64,000 bases of DNA from positions 32,540-96,539 of the forward strand of contig JAFLVP010000002.1 in assembly GCA_022508265.1 (NCBI GenBank), read 5' to 3'. Source of the stretch: Clostridiales bacterium. GTDB taxonomy: Bacteria; Bacillota; Clostridia; Christensenellales; Borkfalkiaceae. Below, piece by piece: positions 51,398 through 60,528 of this stretch (its first letter is position 1; each line of letters begins with the position of its first letter). A program made the position numbers and the translations under genes. The notes beneath the pieces are model-generated. The model had not been told where the DNA came from and did no database searches. It saw nothing but the letters and a program-made list of their open reading frames with translations.

Positions 51398-51529
51398 TTA
51401 AAGTTTATCTTGAATAAATTTAACTATTGATTCTCTATTTGATAAATTGTTAAGACCTGAACCTGTTACCTGTTTGCCGTAGCTTGATTTATTGGCTTGC
51501 TCGAGTAAGGTAATTTTCATTTTTGTCAT
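51398..51529 (-). CDS. Small protein of 43 aa, leaderless
   Basis: Starts MTKMKITLLEQANKSS and ends in a Lys/Leu helix. A longer reading from 51604 is excluded because the promoter TTGACA-17-TACAAT (51536-51564) puts the transcription start exactly on the ATG at 51529. No ribosome site is present, as expected for a leaderless message. I recognise no family. It may form an operon with the acetyltransferase 26 bases downstream. Real expression is inferred only from the promoter and the intact frame. Confidence 0.5.
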   Translation of the reverse strand: MTKMKITLLEQANKSSYGKQVTGSGLNNLSNRESIVKFIQDKL

Positions 51530-51535
51530 AACTAA

Positions 51536-51564
51536 ATTGTAGCAACGCAAAATAAAAATGTCAA
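51536..51564 (-). promoter_or_regulatory. Strong leaderless promoter
   Basis: Minus-strand TTGACA, 17-base spacer, TACAAT; predicted start at 51529, the A of an ATG. Confidence 0.7.
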
Positions 51565-51652
51565 TGTCTTTGCATATTTTAAATGGTGTTCGAATAATTA
51601 ACATCGAGGTTACAAATAAATATTAGCCCGCCTATCGGAGGTATTTCATGCC

Positions 51653-51686
51653 AAAAAAAGCATATCCGTTGCGGATATGCTTTTTT
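51653..51686 (-). terminator. Terminator of the glycine cleavage operon
   Basis: GCATATCCG, TTG, CGGATATGC between A and T runs, 21 bases past the gcvPB stop. Confidence 0.85.
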
Positions 51687-51706
51687 GTTGGTTGTTGTTA
51701 ATTGTT

Positions 51707-53137
51707 TTAAGGCTTGTATCTGACGACGGGTTGGCGGGCGGCTTTGACCTCGTCGGGTCTGCCGATTTGCGCGTGATGGGGCGCCGCTTTCATATACTCG
51801 GGGTCTTTGAACGCCTCTTCGTAGATTTCGCGGAGGGCTGCAATTACCTCGTCAAGCGTGCGCTTGTTCTCCGTTTCGGTGGGCTCGAACATAAGAGCCT
51901 CGTGGATAATCAACGGGAAGTACATTGTGGGCGGATGATAGCCCCTGTCAATCATAGTCTTTGCAATATCCATTGCGGAAACGCCCGTCTTGTCCTTCAA
52001 GTCCTGCATACTTACTACAAATTCGTGCATGCAGTGCCTGCCCTTTTCGGTGGGATATAAATCCTCTATGTTGACTTTAAGATAGTTGGCGTTGAGCACG
52101 GCATGTTCTGCCGCGGACTTGATTCCCTCTGCGCCGAGCGCGGTTATATAGGCGAGTGCGCGCACGTACACGCCGAAATTGCCGTAGAACGAGGCAACCT
52201 TGCCTATGCTGTTCTTGCCGTAATCAAACTTATAGCCTTTATCCGTTTTTACCACTGAAGGGTTAGGCAGGAAAGGCACAAGCTCCTTCTTGCAACCGAC
52301 GGGACCCGAACCGGGACCGCCGCCTCCGTGAGGGGTTGAGAAGGTCTTATGCAGGTTGAGATGAACTACGTCGAAGCCCATATCGCCGGGGCGCACAATG
52401 CCCATTACGGCGTTCAGGTTGGCTCCGTCGTAGTAGAGAAGTCCGCCCGCGTCGTGAATGATTTTGCTGATTTCTTTGATGTTCTTTTCAAAGAGTCCGA
52501 GCGTGGTGGGATTTGTAAGCATTAAAGCGGCGGTATCCTCGCCGACTACCCCTTTGAGGGCTTCAAGGTCCACTCCCTTTTCTTCGTCGGAAGGAACGTT
52601 GATTATTTCAAAGCCAGCCATGACCGCACTTGCGGGGTTGGTGCCGTGCGCGCTGTCGGGAACGATGACTTTCGTCCTCTTGGTATCGCCCCTTGCGGCG
52701 TGATATGCTTTAATCAACAAGAGTCCCGTATATTCGCCGTGCGCGCCCGCGTTGGGCTGCAGGGTTACCCCCTCCATACCCGTAATTTCGGCAAGGTAGC
52801 CGCCGAGCGTTTGCATTACTTCGAGTGCGCCCTGAACGCTGTCTTCGGGCTGAAGCGGATGAATTTGCGTAAAGCCTTCAAGCGCGGCAACCTCTTCGTT
52901 GATTTTGGGGTTGTACTTCATTGTACAGGAGCCGAGGGGATAGAAGCCCGTATCCACGCCGAACGCCCTGCGGCTTAAAGCCGTGTAGTGCCTTGCAAAG
53001 TCTACTTCGCTGACCTCGGGCAATTCGGGCTTTTCCGCGCGAGCGTATTTTTTATTTATTTTCGCGCTCTTTACGTCTGGCTTTCTGATGGTTGCGCACC
53101 TTGCGCCTTTATTGGAAATTTCAAAAATCAAATTCAT
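51707..53137 (-). CDS. gcvPB: Glycine dehydrogenase (decarboxylating) subunit 2
   Basis: PLP-binding half of the split P-protein, which decarboxylates glycine and hands the aminomethyl group to GcvH. The PLP lysine is in [19 protein letters not shown] near residue 265. Other family segments are [25 protein letters not shown] and [10 protein letters not shown]. Length 476. It begins in an ATGA overlap with gcvPA and ends the operon before a terminator. Confidence 0.97.
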   Translation of the reverse strand: MNLIFEISNKGARCATIRKPDVKSAKINKKYARAEKPELPEVSEVDFARHYTALSRRAFGVDTGFYPLGSCTMKYNPKINEEVAALEGFTQIHPLQPEDSVQGALEVMQTLGGYLAEITGMEGVTLQPNAGAHGEYTGLLLIKAYHAARGDTKRTKVIVPDSAHGTNPASAVMAGFEIINVPSDEEKGVDLEALKGVVGEDTAALMLTNPTTLGLFEKNIKEISKIIHDAGGLLYYDGANLNAVMGIVRPGDMGFDVVHLNLHKTFSTPHGGGGPGSGPVGCKKELVPFLPNPSVVKTDKGYKFDYGKNSIGKVASFYGNFGVYVRALAYITALGAEGIKSAAEHAVLNANYLKVNIEDLYPTEKGRHCMHEFVVSMQDLKDKTGVSAMDIAKTMIDRGYHPPTMYFPLIIHEALMFEPTETENKRTLDEVIAALREIYEEAFKDPEYMKAAPHHAQIGRPDEVKAARQPVVRYKP

Positions 53138-54444
53138 TTTACCCTCCTTATTGCCTCGACAGCCTCGTCGATTTTAGCTTTGGAGAGCTTTTCGGTAGCG
53201 CACCAAAGAATTTCGTTCTTGGAGAGTTTAAGACCGCCTAAAATTCCCGCTTTGTCGAGCGCCTTTAAAATTTTATCGGCGGGAATTTCGCTTACGGTAA
53301 CGAATTCGTGGAAAAATTCGCCGCTGTATTTGACTTTCAAGCCGACGCTTTCAAGACTTTCGGCAAGGTAGTGCGCGTAGGATACGCAAGCCTCCGCGAC
53401 CTCCGCCATACCGTCTGCGCCCATTGCGGACATATACATAGACGCAATCAGAGCACAGTAAGCCTGATTGGAGCAGATATTGGAATAAGCCTTTTCGCGG
53501 CGGATATGCTGTTCGCGAGCCTGTAAAGTCAGAACATATGCGCGGTTTCCGTCGTGGTCGCTCGTTTCCCCGACAATTCTGCCGGGTATTTTGCGCATTT
53601 CCTTTGAAGTGCAAGCCATAAAGCCTACGTAGGGTCCGCCGAACGACATCGGAAGTCCCAAGGGCTGCGCGTCGCCGACTGCTATGTCAGCACCGCACTC
53701 TGCGGGGGATTTAAGCACGGCAAGTGAAATAGGGTTACAGCCCATTACGAATTTTGCCTTGGCTTCGTGCGCAACTTCGCCTATTTTCTGTGCGTCCTCG
53801 ATAAGTCCGAAGTAGTTAGGCTGTTCGATATAGACGCATGCCGTGTTGTCGTTAAGCTCGGCTTTTAAAGCGGATAAGTCGCACACGCCCTCCTTTGCGG
53901 GCAAAACCAGAACGGTAATTCCGCGGGGCGAGGCGTAGGTTTTTAAAACCTTTAAGGTGTCGGGGCGGATATTGTCGAAGGTTATCAGCGTTTTGCGGTT
54001 CTTTTCGGCGCACATAAGCATTGCCTCCGCCGCCGCGTTTGCACCGTTGTACACCGACGCGTTGCTGACTTCCATACCCGTGAGGTTGCATATCATACTC
54101 TGATATTCGAAAATAGCCTGCAAAATGCCCTGACTCATCTCCGCCTGATAGGGGGTGTAAGCCGTGATAAATTCCGAACGGGAAGAAAGATTTTTGACCA
54201 TTGAAGGTATGTAATGGTCGTAGCTGCCCGCACCGCGTAAGATGACGTCGTACACCTTGTTCTTCTTTGAAAGCGCCGACATTATCTCCATCGTCTCCTG
54301 CTGGCTCTTGCCCTTGGGAAGCTTTAATTTTTTGACCTTTAAATCGGCGGGAATATCCTCGAAAAGCTCGTCAATCGTACTTACGCCGATTTTTTCGAGC
54401 ATTTCCTCTCTCTCCCGCTCGGTCGTTGACAGATAGTCCGACAT
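53134..54444 (-). CDS. gcvPA: Glycine dehydrogenase (decarboxylating) subunit 1
   Basis: Partner subunit of the split P-protein, 436 residues. Family segments [42 protein letters not shown] and [16 protein letters not shown] are present. It follows gcvH with 1 base and overlaps gcvPB. The split form is the rule in Firmicutes, whereas proteobacteria have a single GcvP. Confidence 0.97.
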   Translation of the reverse strand: MSDYLSTTEREREEMLEKIGVSTIDELFEDIPADLKVKKLKLPKGKSQQETMEIMSALSKKNKVYDVILRGAGSYDHYIPSMVKNLSSRSEFITAYTPYQAEMSQGILQAIFEYQSMICNLTGMEVSNASVYNGANAAAEAMLMCAEKNRKTLITFDNIRPDTLKVLKTYASPRGITVLVLPAKEGVCDLSALKAELNDNTACVYIEQPNYFGLIEDAQKIGEVAHEAKAKFVMGCNPISLAVLKSPAECGADIAVGDAQPLGLPMSFGGPYVGFMACTSKEMRKIPGRIVGETSDHDGNRAYVLTLQAREQHIRREKAYSNICSNQAYCALIASMYMSAMGADGMAEVAEACVSYAHYLAESLESVGLKVKYSGEFFHEFVTVSEIPADKILKALDKAGILGGLKLSKNEILWCATEKLSKAKIDEAVEAIRRVK

Positions 54445-54445
54445 C

Positions 54446-54802
54446 TTATTTTATAAACTCCTCGTAAGCGGTCTCGTCCATTAAATCTTCGGGAACTTCC
54501 GTAACCTCGATTTCGCAAATCCATGCGCCCATTGCATCCTGATTGATGAGCTCGGGCGAGCTTTCAAGCTCCTCGTTTACCTTGACAATTTTGCCGGAAA
54601 CGGGTGCGTAGAGGTCGGAAACTGCCTTTACCGATTCAACGTCGCAAAGAACTTCGCCTGCGGTAACTTCCGTGCCGACTTCGGGAAGGTTGACAAATAC
54701 GAGATCGCCGAGCTCACTCTGCGCGTGGTCGGAAATACCTACTTTTGCCGTGTTGCCTTCGATTGCTGCCCACTCGTGGGACTCTCTGTATAAAATTTTC
54801 AT
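54446..54802 (-). CDS. gcvH: Glycine cleavage H protein
   Basis: Lipoyl carrier of the glycine cleavage system, 118 residues (slightly short). The lipoylated Lys is in DVESVKAVSDLYAPVSG, with HEWAAIEG and VGISDHAQSELGDLVFV before it. It accepts lipoate from the LplA encoded upstream. GGAGGT precedes the ATG. Confidence 0.96.
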   Translation of the reverse strand: MKILYRESHEWAAIEGNTAKVGISDHAQSELGDLVFVNLPEVGTEVTAGEVLCDVESVKAVSDLYAPVSGKIVKVNEELESSPELINQDAMGAWICEIEVTEVPEDLMDETAYEEFIK

Positions 54803-54858
54803 GATTTTACCTCCAAATAGTAATATATGTTAAGTTTTTTGTATTTTTACGTTTGATT

Positions 54859-55932
54859 TTACTTTTTAAAGAAAGGAATGGGAATGATTTCAAGCTTTAA
54901 TCTTCTGCCGCGGACGTCTGCCTCGAGGGGTTTATCCAAGTATTCCTTTTTAATGCGGAGCATTGCAATAGGATAGCCTACATAGGGTGCGTGAGTGCCC
55001 GAAGTAACCATGCCGACTAATTCGTTGCCGCTATACACGGGGGAGTGCTCTCTTGCTATTCCTCTGTCCACTACCTTTGCGCCTACCCTTGCGTATTCGG
55101 GAGCGTGCGCCTCCAATGCCTTTTTGCCTATGAAGTCGTCCTTGCCCATCTTGATTGCAAAGCCCAAATCTACCTCGTTTACGGGAATATCCTCGCCGAG
55201 CTCGTGTCCGTACAGGGGCATACCCGCTTCAAGTCTTAAAGTGTCGCGTGCGCCGAGTCCGCAGGGGAGTATTCCCTCTTCCTGCCCTTCCTTCAATAAG
55301 AGCTCGAAAAGAGCGGGAACATCTGCATTCGCACAGTACAGCTCATAGCCTTTTTCGCCCGTATAGCCCGTGCGCGAGATGAGGCACTTTATTCCCTTGA
55401 CATCTGCCTTTTTGATGAAAGAATAATATTTCTTGGGGATAAATTCCTCGGCGGCTACCTTTTTTAACACCGTCTCTGCCAAAGGCCCCTGCAAAGCTAC
55501 CTGCGAAACGGTATTTGAAATATTTTCAAAGTGCACGCCCTTGGGCAGGTGGGAAGATATCCACGCCGCGTCCTTGTCGGCGTTGCTGGCGTTTACTACG
55601 ATAAAATAACATTGTCCGTTTATGCGGTATATTAAAATATCGTCAATCGCGCCGCCCTGCTCGTTGGGCAGAACGGAATATCTTACCTGTCCGTCGTACA
55701 TACCTCTTACGTCGTTAGTGACGATTGCATTGAGCGCCTCTTCGGCATTCTCGCCCTTAACGATAAGCTCGCCCATATGCGATACGTCAAAAAGACCTAC
55801 CTTGTTGCGCACCGCAAGGTGTTCGTTCATAAGTCCGGCTGTATATTGCACGGGAAGCTCGTATCCCGCAAATTCCACAATCTTGCCGCCGTGTGCAACG
55901 TGATTGTCGTAAAGTGCCGTTCTCTTTGCCAT
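54859..55932 (-). CDS. gcvT: Aminomethyltransferase (T protein)
   Basis: Transfers the methylene carbon from GcvH to tetrahydrofolate, releasing ammonia. Family motifs: HLAVRNKVGLFDVSHMGE, NEQGGAIDDILIYR, ISRTGYTGEKGYELY and CGLGARDTLRLEAGMPLYGHEL (all in the expected order). 357 residues. A strong AGGAGGAG ribosome site precedes the ATG. It is 64 bases after lpdA and 56 before gcvH. Confidence 0.97.
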   Translation of the reverse strand: MAKRTALYDNHVAHGGKIVEFAGYELPVQYTAGLMNEHLAVRNKVGLFDVSHMGELIVKGENAEEALNAIVTNDVRGMYDGQVRYSVLPNEQGGAIDDILIYRINGQCYFIVVNASNADKDAAWISSHLPKGVHFENISNTVSQVALQGPLAETVLKKVAAEEFIPKKYYSFIKKADVKGIKCLISRTGYTGEKGYELYCANADVPALFELLLKEGQEEGILPCGLGARDTLRLEAGMPLYGHELGEDIPVNEVDLGFAIKMGKDDFIGKKALEAHAPEYARVGAKVVDRGIAREHSPVYSGNELVGMVTSGTHAPYVGYPIAMLRIKKEYLDKPLEADVRGRRLKLEIIPIPFFKK

Positions 55933-55996
55933 TAAAAATCTCCTCCTGAAAAATTATAAATTTATATTTTAAATTGTTGTGCCTAATTGAGCAAAA

Positions 55997-57361
55997 TTAT
56001 TTCTTCGGTGACATATGGGTGGCGAGCCCCTCGATATCTTCGTATGCCTCGCCCACACTCTCCATAACCGTGGGGTGGGGATGAATTACCGCCGAAACCT
56101 CGCTTATCTTCAAGCCGCGGGAGACGGCAAGGGCAAGCTCGCCTATCATATCCGTTGCGCGAACGCAGAAGAGCTCTGCTCCGACGACGGTGTCGTTTTG
56201 GTCTGCTATGACCTTGATAAAGCCCCGTCCTACTCCCTCTATCTGGGATTTTCCGTTTGCCGCCATCAGGAATTTGCCGACCTTGGCGTTTTCGACCTCG
56301 CTTTCCTTTTTGCCGACGGAGGCAATTTCGGGCTGGGTGTAGATGCAGGAGGGAACGACGTTTAAATTGACGGAGTGAGGTTTTTTGAGCATACTCTCGA
56401 CAGCCGTTATTGCCGATGCCGACGCAAAGTGCGCAAGCTGAATTTTACCTATCGCGTCGCCGCAGGCATAAATTCCCGCAACGCCCGTGTACATATTTTC
56501 GTCGACCTCGATTCTTCTGCCCGCCGAAATGCCCACGCTTTCAAGCCCGAGGCTTGAAAAGTTTGCCTGTCTTCCTATGGAAACTATGACGTTGTCGAAC
56601 TTCTCTTCAAAGTCGCCCTTTACAGTGGAGTATCTGACGGTAAAATCGGGCAGAATTTCGTTTACCTTTGCGCCCGTGATGATTTTTACGCCCTTTTTCT
56701 TTAAAATCGAGGCGAGCTGCACGCCCGTTTCCTTGCCCGTCATAGGGATAATTCTGTCCATCGGTTCGATGAGCGTGACCTCTCTTCCCGTGTTGGAGAG
56801 ATAGTCGCAGAATTCAACGCCTATAACGCCTGCGCCGACTACGGCAATGCGATTTCCTTCAACCTTTTTCGAAAGCACGTCGTCGGAGTTGAGGGCGTAC
56901 TGCATACCCTTTATGGGGCGCACGGCGGGGTCGCTTCCTATGGGTATAGAGCCCGTGGCAATGAGGATATACTGCGTTTCAAGCTGCTGCCCGCCCGCAT
57001 CCACGGTGTGTTCGCCCGTTATTCTGCCGTGCGTTTCGTACAAATCTATTTTATTCGCCTTGATAAGCGATTTCACGCCGTTACGCAAATTCTGCACTAT
57101 GGCTTCCTTGCGGGTATAGACCGCATCCTCGTCAAAACTGACGCTTTCGGCGTTTATGCCGAGAGAAGCCCAGCTCTCACGCGAGGCATACGTCTCGCCG
57201 CTGTGCAAAAGCGCCTTGGTGGGAATACATCCCCTGTTCAGGCAGGTGCCGCCGAGCTCGCGCTCTTCGATGAGCGCAGTCTTCATGCCCAGCTTTGCCG
57301 CCCTTATCGCCCCGACGTATCCGCCCGGGCCGCCGCCTATAACTACTAAATCGTATTTCAT
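55997..57361 (-). CDS. lpdA: Dihydrolipoyl dehydrogenase (L protein)
   Basis: Reoxidises dihydrolipoyl-GcvH with NAD+. FAD-binding GGGPGGYVGAIRAA, the redox-active disulfide GGTCLNRGCIPTKA, a second dinucleotide fold VVGAGVIGVEFC, and the catalytic His-Glu in HPHPTVMESVGE are all present. 454 residues, without an N-terminal lipoyl domain. It overlaps lplA by 4 bases. In this operon it serves glycine cleavage; no 2-oxoacid dehydrogenase genes are nearby. Confidence 0.96.
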   Translation of the reverse strand: MKYDLVVIGGGPGGYVGAIRAAKLGMKTALIEERELGGTCLNRGCIPTKALLHSGETYASRESWASLGINAESVSFDEDAVYTRKEAIVQNLRNGVKSLIKANKIDLYETHGRITGEHTVDAGGQQLETQYILIATGSIPIGSDPAVRPIKGMQYALNSDDVLSKKVEGNRIAVVGAGVIGVEFCDYLSNTGREVTLIEPMDRIIPMTGKETGVQLASILKKKGVKIITGAKVNEILPDFTVRYSTVKGDFEEKFDNVIVSIGRQANFSSLGLESVGISAGRRIEVDENMYTGVAGIYACGDAIGKIQLAHFASASAITAVESMLKKPHSVNLNVVPSCIYTQPEIASVGKKESEVENAKVGKFLMAANGKSQIEGVGRGFIKVIADQNDTVVGAELFCVRATDMIGELALAVSRGLKISEVSAVIHPHPTVMESVGEAYEDIEGLATHMSPKK

Positions 57362-58314
57362 TTATTCTCCGCCTTTAAGAAGTCTATTATATCTTTTATG
57401 CGAGGGTCCGCAGGCTTATTTAAGTCAAGACCCGTCAACAGCTTTTCCTTAAGCTCTACCGCCTCGGTATCGAGTGCGTCGGAATATATTTTAGCTTTCT
57501 CTATTATATCTCCGTTAAATTCCAGCCGTATATCGGCAACGCCCCACTCGTAGCGGTTCTCAAACTCCGCGCCGTAATGAATATCGTCGCCGAGAATATA
57601 GTTCCGGTCGGCAAACTGCACGGTAAGAATTTTCAATTTATCTTCGGGCAGGTCGCTCTCTTTAAGAAAGCTACGCTCCGCATTTGGAAATCTGTTTATA
57701 AATGCCGTTTGCAGTGCGCTTGCCACCTCACGCGCGGTAATATTCCAACGGTAATCGCTGAGGTTGCATACCCGACTTGCTACACTTTTAACGCCCTTTG
57801 CATTTAGCTTAAACCTGCTTACTTTAAGATACTTTGAAATCTTGTGCTTGTTAGAACAGATTAAAATAGTGCCGTGGTGCAGACAGACGGTTCGGCTCTT
57901 ATAAAAGGCGTTGCCCGAAAACTTTTTTCCGTCTATTACCAAATCGTTTCTGCCGTTTATTTCGGCATTGAAACCAAGCGCGCGCATAGCATCCAAAATT
58001 ACGGCAAACTGATTGGAAATATCGTAGTCCTCACGGCAGGTTATGAAAGTGAAATTTAAGTTACCCTTGTCGTGGTACACCGCACCGCCGCCCGTGAATC
58101 TTCGCGCCAAATAGCCCATATTATCAGCAAGGCTCTCGATATCGCACTCGGTGTATGCGTTCTGATTTTTGCCGATGAAAACCGTCTTATCGTTCGCCCA
58201 AAGATATAATATCATCTCACCCTCTTTGCAGGTGTCAAGAAGATATTTTTCGATAGCCTGGTTGCGGTAGGGATACAGCCCCTCGGCACGGATTATTTTA
58301 AGTTTATTTATCAT
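57358..58314 (-). CDS. lplA: Lipoate--protein ligase
   Basis: Attaches free lipoate to GcvH. The ligase domain has RRFTGGGAVYHDKGNLNFTF (Arg-Arg-x-Thr-Gly-Gly-Gly) near residue 70, NGRNDLVIDGKKFSGNAF in two parts and HHGTILICSN; a C-terminal accessory domain follows (250-318). 318 residues, the full LplA form. First gene of the operon with its own promoter at 58354-58383. It implies that the cell scavenges lipoate. Confidence 0.94.
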   Translation of the reverse strand: MINKLKIIRAEGLYPYRNQAIEKYLLDTCKEGEMILYLWANDKTVFIGKNQNAYTECDIESLADNMGYLARRFTGGGAVYHDKGNLNFTFITCREDYDISNQFAVILDAMRALGFNAEINGRNDLVIDGKKFSGNAFYKSRTVCLHHGTILICSNKHKISKYLKVSRFKLNAKGVKSVASRVCNLSDYRWNITAREVASALQTAFINRFPNAERSFLKESDLPEDKLKILTVQFADRNYILGDDIHYGAEFENRYEWGVADIRLEFNGDIIEKAKIYSDALDTEAVELKEKLLTGLDLNKPADPRIKDIIDFLKAENK

Positions 58315-58353
58315 TTAACTATTCGTATTTCAGGATAAAATCAAATCTTAATC

Positions 58354-58383
58354 ATTATAACACATAAGGAAAAAAAATGTAAA
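58354..58383 (-). promoter_or_regulatory. Sigma-A promoter of the glycine cleavage operon
   Basis: Minus-strand TTTACA, 18-base spacer, TATAAT, 40 bases before the lplA ATG. No glycine riboswitch fits in this leader. Confidence 0.65.
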
Positions 58384-58446
58384 GAACTTTATTGAAATTA
58401 CTTTAAAATCATTTGCATCATAAAAATCTTAATGCGCGCTCAACAA

Positions 58447-58480
58447 ATAGCGGACGGCACTTAAAAGTGCCGTCCGCTAT
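58447..58480 (-). terminator. Terminator hairpin after the amidase gene
   Basis: ATAGCGGACGGCACTT, AA, AAGTGCCGTCCGCTAT: a 16-bp perfect stem 15 bases past the stop codon. Confidence 0.7.
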
Positions 58481-58494
58481 CGAATGTCCTGCTT

Positions 58495-58977
58495 TCAGTA
58501 TCTGACTTTAATAATATGTATGCCGCGTGAACGCTCGAAAGTGTAGCTTGAAAGCCGCTTGCCGTAAGTATCGAAAGTGTGGGCGGCGACGAGAATTTCG
58601 CCCCTCGAAAAGCCCACCACTACGGGGGAGTGGTAAAAGTCGCCCGTGGCTCTGCCGAGCTGTACGATATCGCCTACCTGAAGCCCGGAAAGAGGAACCT
58701 CCTCGGCATACGGTCCTATTCCTTGATTTTGGGTAAGAAAGTTGTACAGATACTCCACTCCCGTCCAGGATGCCGTTCTATCGTTTGCCGAACGGTAAAA
58801 CCAGCCCGTTACGGGAGTAAAATTCATAATGCCTGCCCCTGCATAAATGCACTGCGACGCAAAATTGGTGCAATCTCCCCCGATTCTCGAGAAATCGTAA
58901 AATGCGGGATTTCTGCCGTACGCCCACTTTTTTGCGTATGCTACCGTCGCCTCTCTGTCATATTCACGCTCGCTCAT
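58495..58977 (-). CDS. Amidase-like (Amidase_6) cysteine hydrolase
   Basis: 160 residues matching the putative amidase domain found at the C-terminus of many Firmicutes proteins. The catalytic Cys is in GGDCTNFASQCIYAG near residue 36 and the His in FYHSPVVVGFS near 117, with AAHTFDTYGK after it. Such domains are papain/CHAP-like and probably cut peptide or cell-wall amides. There is no signal peptide, so the protein may act inside the cell, for example in the forespore or mother cell. The start is probably leaderless: a -10 box (CATAAT) ends 8 bases before the ATG. Confidence 0.85.
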   Translation of the reverse strand: MSEREYDREATVAYAKKWAYGRNPAFYDFSRIGGDCTNFASQCIYAGAGIMNFTPVTGWFYRSANDRTASWTGVEYLYNFLTQNQGIGPYAEEVPLSGLQVGDIVQLGRATGDFYHSPVVVGFSRGEILVAAHTFDTYGKRLSSYTFERSRGIHIIKVRY

Positions 58978-58985
58978 ACCACCAT

Positions 58986-59013
58986 ATTATGCCGTCAGAA
59001 AAAAATGTGTAAA
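58986..59013 (-). promoter_or_regulatory. Promoter of the amidase gene, near-leaderless
   Basis: Minus-strand TTTACA, 16-base spacer, CATAAT. The predicted start falls within 2 bases of the ATG at 58977. Confidence 0.45.
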
Positions 59014-59019
59014 CAAAAA

Positions 59020-59093
59020 CGGCAATCCGAGCGAGCGGATTGCCGATATATGCGGATTTCAAAAACACAAGCTTTTGCGCTTTTGAAATCCGC
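59020..59093. other. Two perfect hairpins in a gene-free stretch
   Basis: CGGCAATCCG, AGCGAG, CGGATTGCCG (59020-59044) and GCGGATTTCAAAA, 16-base loop, TTTTGAAATCCGC (59052-59093). They open the 830-base stretch without a gene between the amidase and zinc-ribbon genes. They may be terminators or part of a larger RNA. Confidence 0.6.
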
Positions 59094-59116
59094 CTGTGCC
59101 GTGATATGAAAAAGTA

Positions 59117-59680
59117 TTAACCCGCATCTCGCAGGTGGGTGCGCCGAGGCGGAACGTCGGACTTTCCGAAAACCAGACCTTGCCTATTTCCGCGAACGCT
59201 TCGCTCCCTTATTTACTTTGTGGATTACGAATTTCCCATACCACGAACACCGCAGACCTTACGTTTATTCAACCCCAACAGATACATTTTTACGGGCAAT
59301 ACTTGCGGTCTATACCCCCAAACCGCCGCTTGACGTGTGTCCAACACGACTACGCGTCGTTTCGCGCGTCTATCCTCGCCATTTTGCTCCGTAAAAACGC
59401 TTCGCGCCTGAAACGGTTTGTTTTATATGAATTTGCAAAGCTAACAAGCAAAATATTAGTACTTGTAAATCAACAAGTCTATATATTAAAGCCCAAAACA
59501 ATCCGTTATCAGGTGTGTCGGTTGGGGTTGAATAAACGTATGTTATTTATATTATATTCATATTATACATCTTATATTTTGAAAACGCAAGCGGGAAAAT
59601 ATACCATATTTTTTGAAAAATTTATTATGTCGGAGCAAAAAACAACCGCCGGACTTTCGTCCGACGGCTACCTTTTCCCC
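59117..59680 (+). ncRNA. Candidate structured RNA, plus strand
   Basis: No convincing protein is encoded here. A 20-base inverted repeat, TACGTTTATTCAACCCCAAC at 59260-59279 and its complement at 59521-59540, encloses 241 bases. Beyond one mismatch the helix continues for 8 pairs (59281-59288 with 59512-59519), three of them U-G pairs valid only in a plus-strand RNA. Inside lie CGTTTCGCGCG...CGCGCctGAAACG (59358-59414) and AACGG-TTTGTTTT / AAAACAAT-CCGTT (59412-59508). A weak promoter (TTGAAA, 16, TATGAA, 59083-59110) precedes it. I cannot assign a family. Confidence 0.45.
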
Positions 59681-59810
59681 TATATCTTACAGTTTTTCCA
59701 CCGCTTGAAATAGCGTACCAGTCAATGGTTATTATATGCTAACACTTTATTTTACGTTTGTCAACCCAAAATATGAATTTTTGTGCAAAAAACACAAAAA
59801 ATGTTACAAA

Positions 59811-60512
59811 TTATCCTTTATATAAAAATCTGTGACAGTTGTCGCACTCCGTAACCCTTCCGACTGCAATTTTTTCTTTTCCGGCAAGCGAAAGCTCCGT
59901 TCCGCATTTAGAGCATCTGCCGTTGACAACTCCGCACAGTATAGGGAATATTCTCTCGCTGCGCTTTATCTGATAGTTCTTCATAACTTCGCCGTCTATG
60001 CCTTTTGCAAGCTTGTCAAGCTCCGTTTGTACTGTCTTCATTTCCGCCATTTTCTGCTCTTTGTACTGCGAATATACCTTGCGGTATTCCTCATACTGCT
60101 TCTGTACCGAAATGGTCTTCTTTTTCATTGCCTGATATTCTTCGTCAGCGTCCTTAACTGCCTTAGTAATGGCATTTATCTCGGCTTTTATGGCTTTAAG
60201 GCGCTCGCTTATCTGCAAAACGTTCTTTTTATAGAAGGAAATATCCGCGCCGCCGTCTATGAGCTCGTCCACGTTGTCGAAATCGTTTAAGGTTTCGGCA
60301 ATTTCCTTGTATTTTTCTTCAAGCTCCTTGGCAAGAGAGCCTATCTCGCGCGCCTTTGCGTCGAGAGCTTCGAGCTTTTCGGGAGCTTTAGTGAGGAAAT
60401 TCTTTGCAATGGAATAATTTTTGCGCTCCTCCGAGTTTGCCGCCTCGCGCTCGATTTGCAAAAGTTTAGCGTCCTCTTCCTGATATTTGAGAAGTTGTTC
60501 TACCTGTGACAT
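59811..60512 (-). CDS. Coiled-coil protein with C4 zinc ribbon
   Basis: 233 residues. About 175 residues of heptad-rich coiled coil (many Lys, Glu, Leu) are followed by a zinc ribbon with GRCSKCGTE and TECDNCHRFLYKG as the two Cys pairs. This is the C4-type zinc-ribbon family widespread in bacteria and often next to Nif3-like genes, as here. It is thought to bind nucleic acid; the role is not established. GGAGAAC precedes the ATG; the Nif3-like gene is 16 bases upstream. Confidence 0.9.
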   Translation of the reverse strand: MSQVEQLLKYQEEDAKLLQIEREAANSEERKNYSIAKNFLTKAPEKLEALDAKAREIGSLAKELEEKYKEIAETLNDFDNVDELIDGGADISFYKKNVLQISERLKAIKAEINAITKAVKDADEEYQAMKKKTISVQKQYEEYRKVYSQYKEQKMAEMKTVQTELDKLAKGIDGEVMKNYQIKRSERIFPILCGVVNGRCSKCGTELSLAGKEKIAVGRVTECDNCHRFLYKG

Positions 60513-60528
60513 TATGTTCTCCTTTTAG

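Noticed and set aside
58315-58494. Possible glycine riboswitch before the glycine cleavage operon
   Set aside because: The leader is about 35 bases between promoter and ATG and lacks the glycine aptamer signatures.
59135-59713. 192-residue plus-strand open frame in the gene-free stretch
   Set aside because: Composition is not protein-like, there is no ribosome site, and the same bases form a long inverted repeat with U-G pairs; an RNA explains it better.
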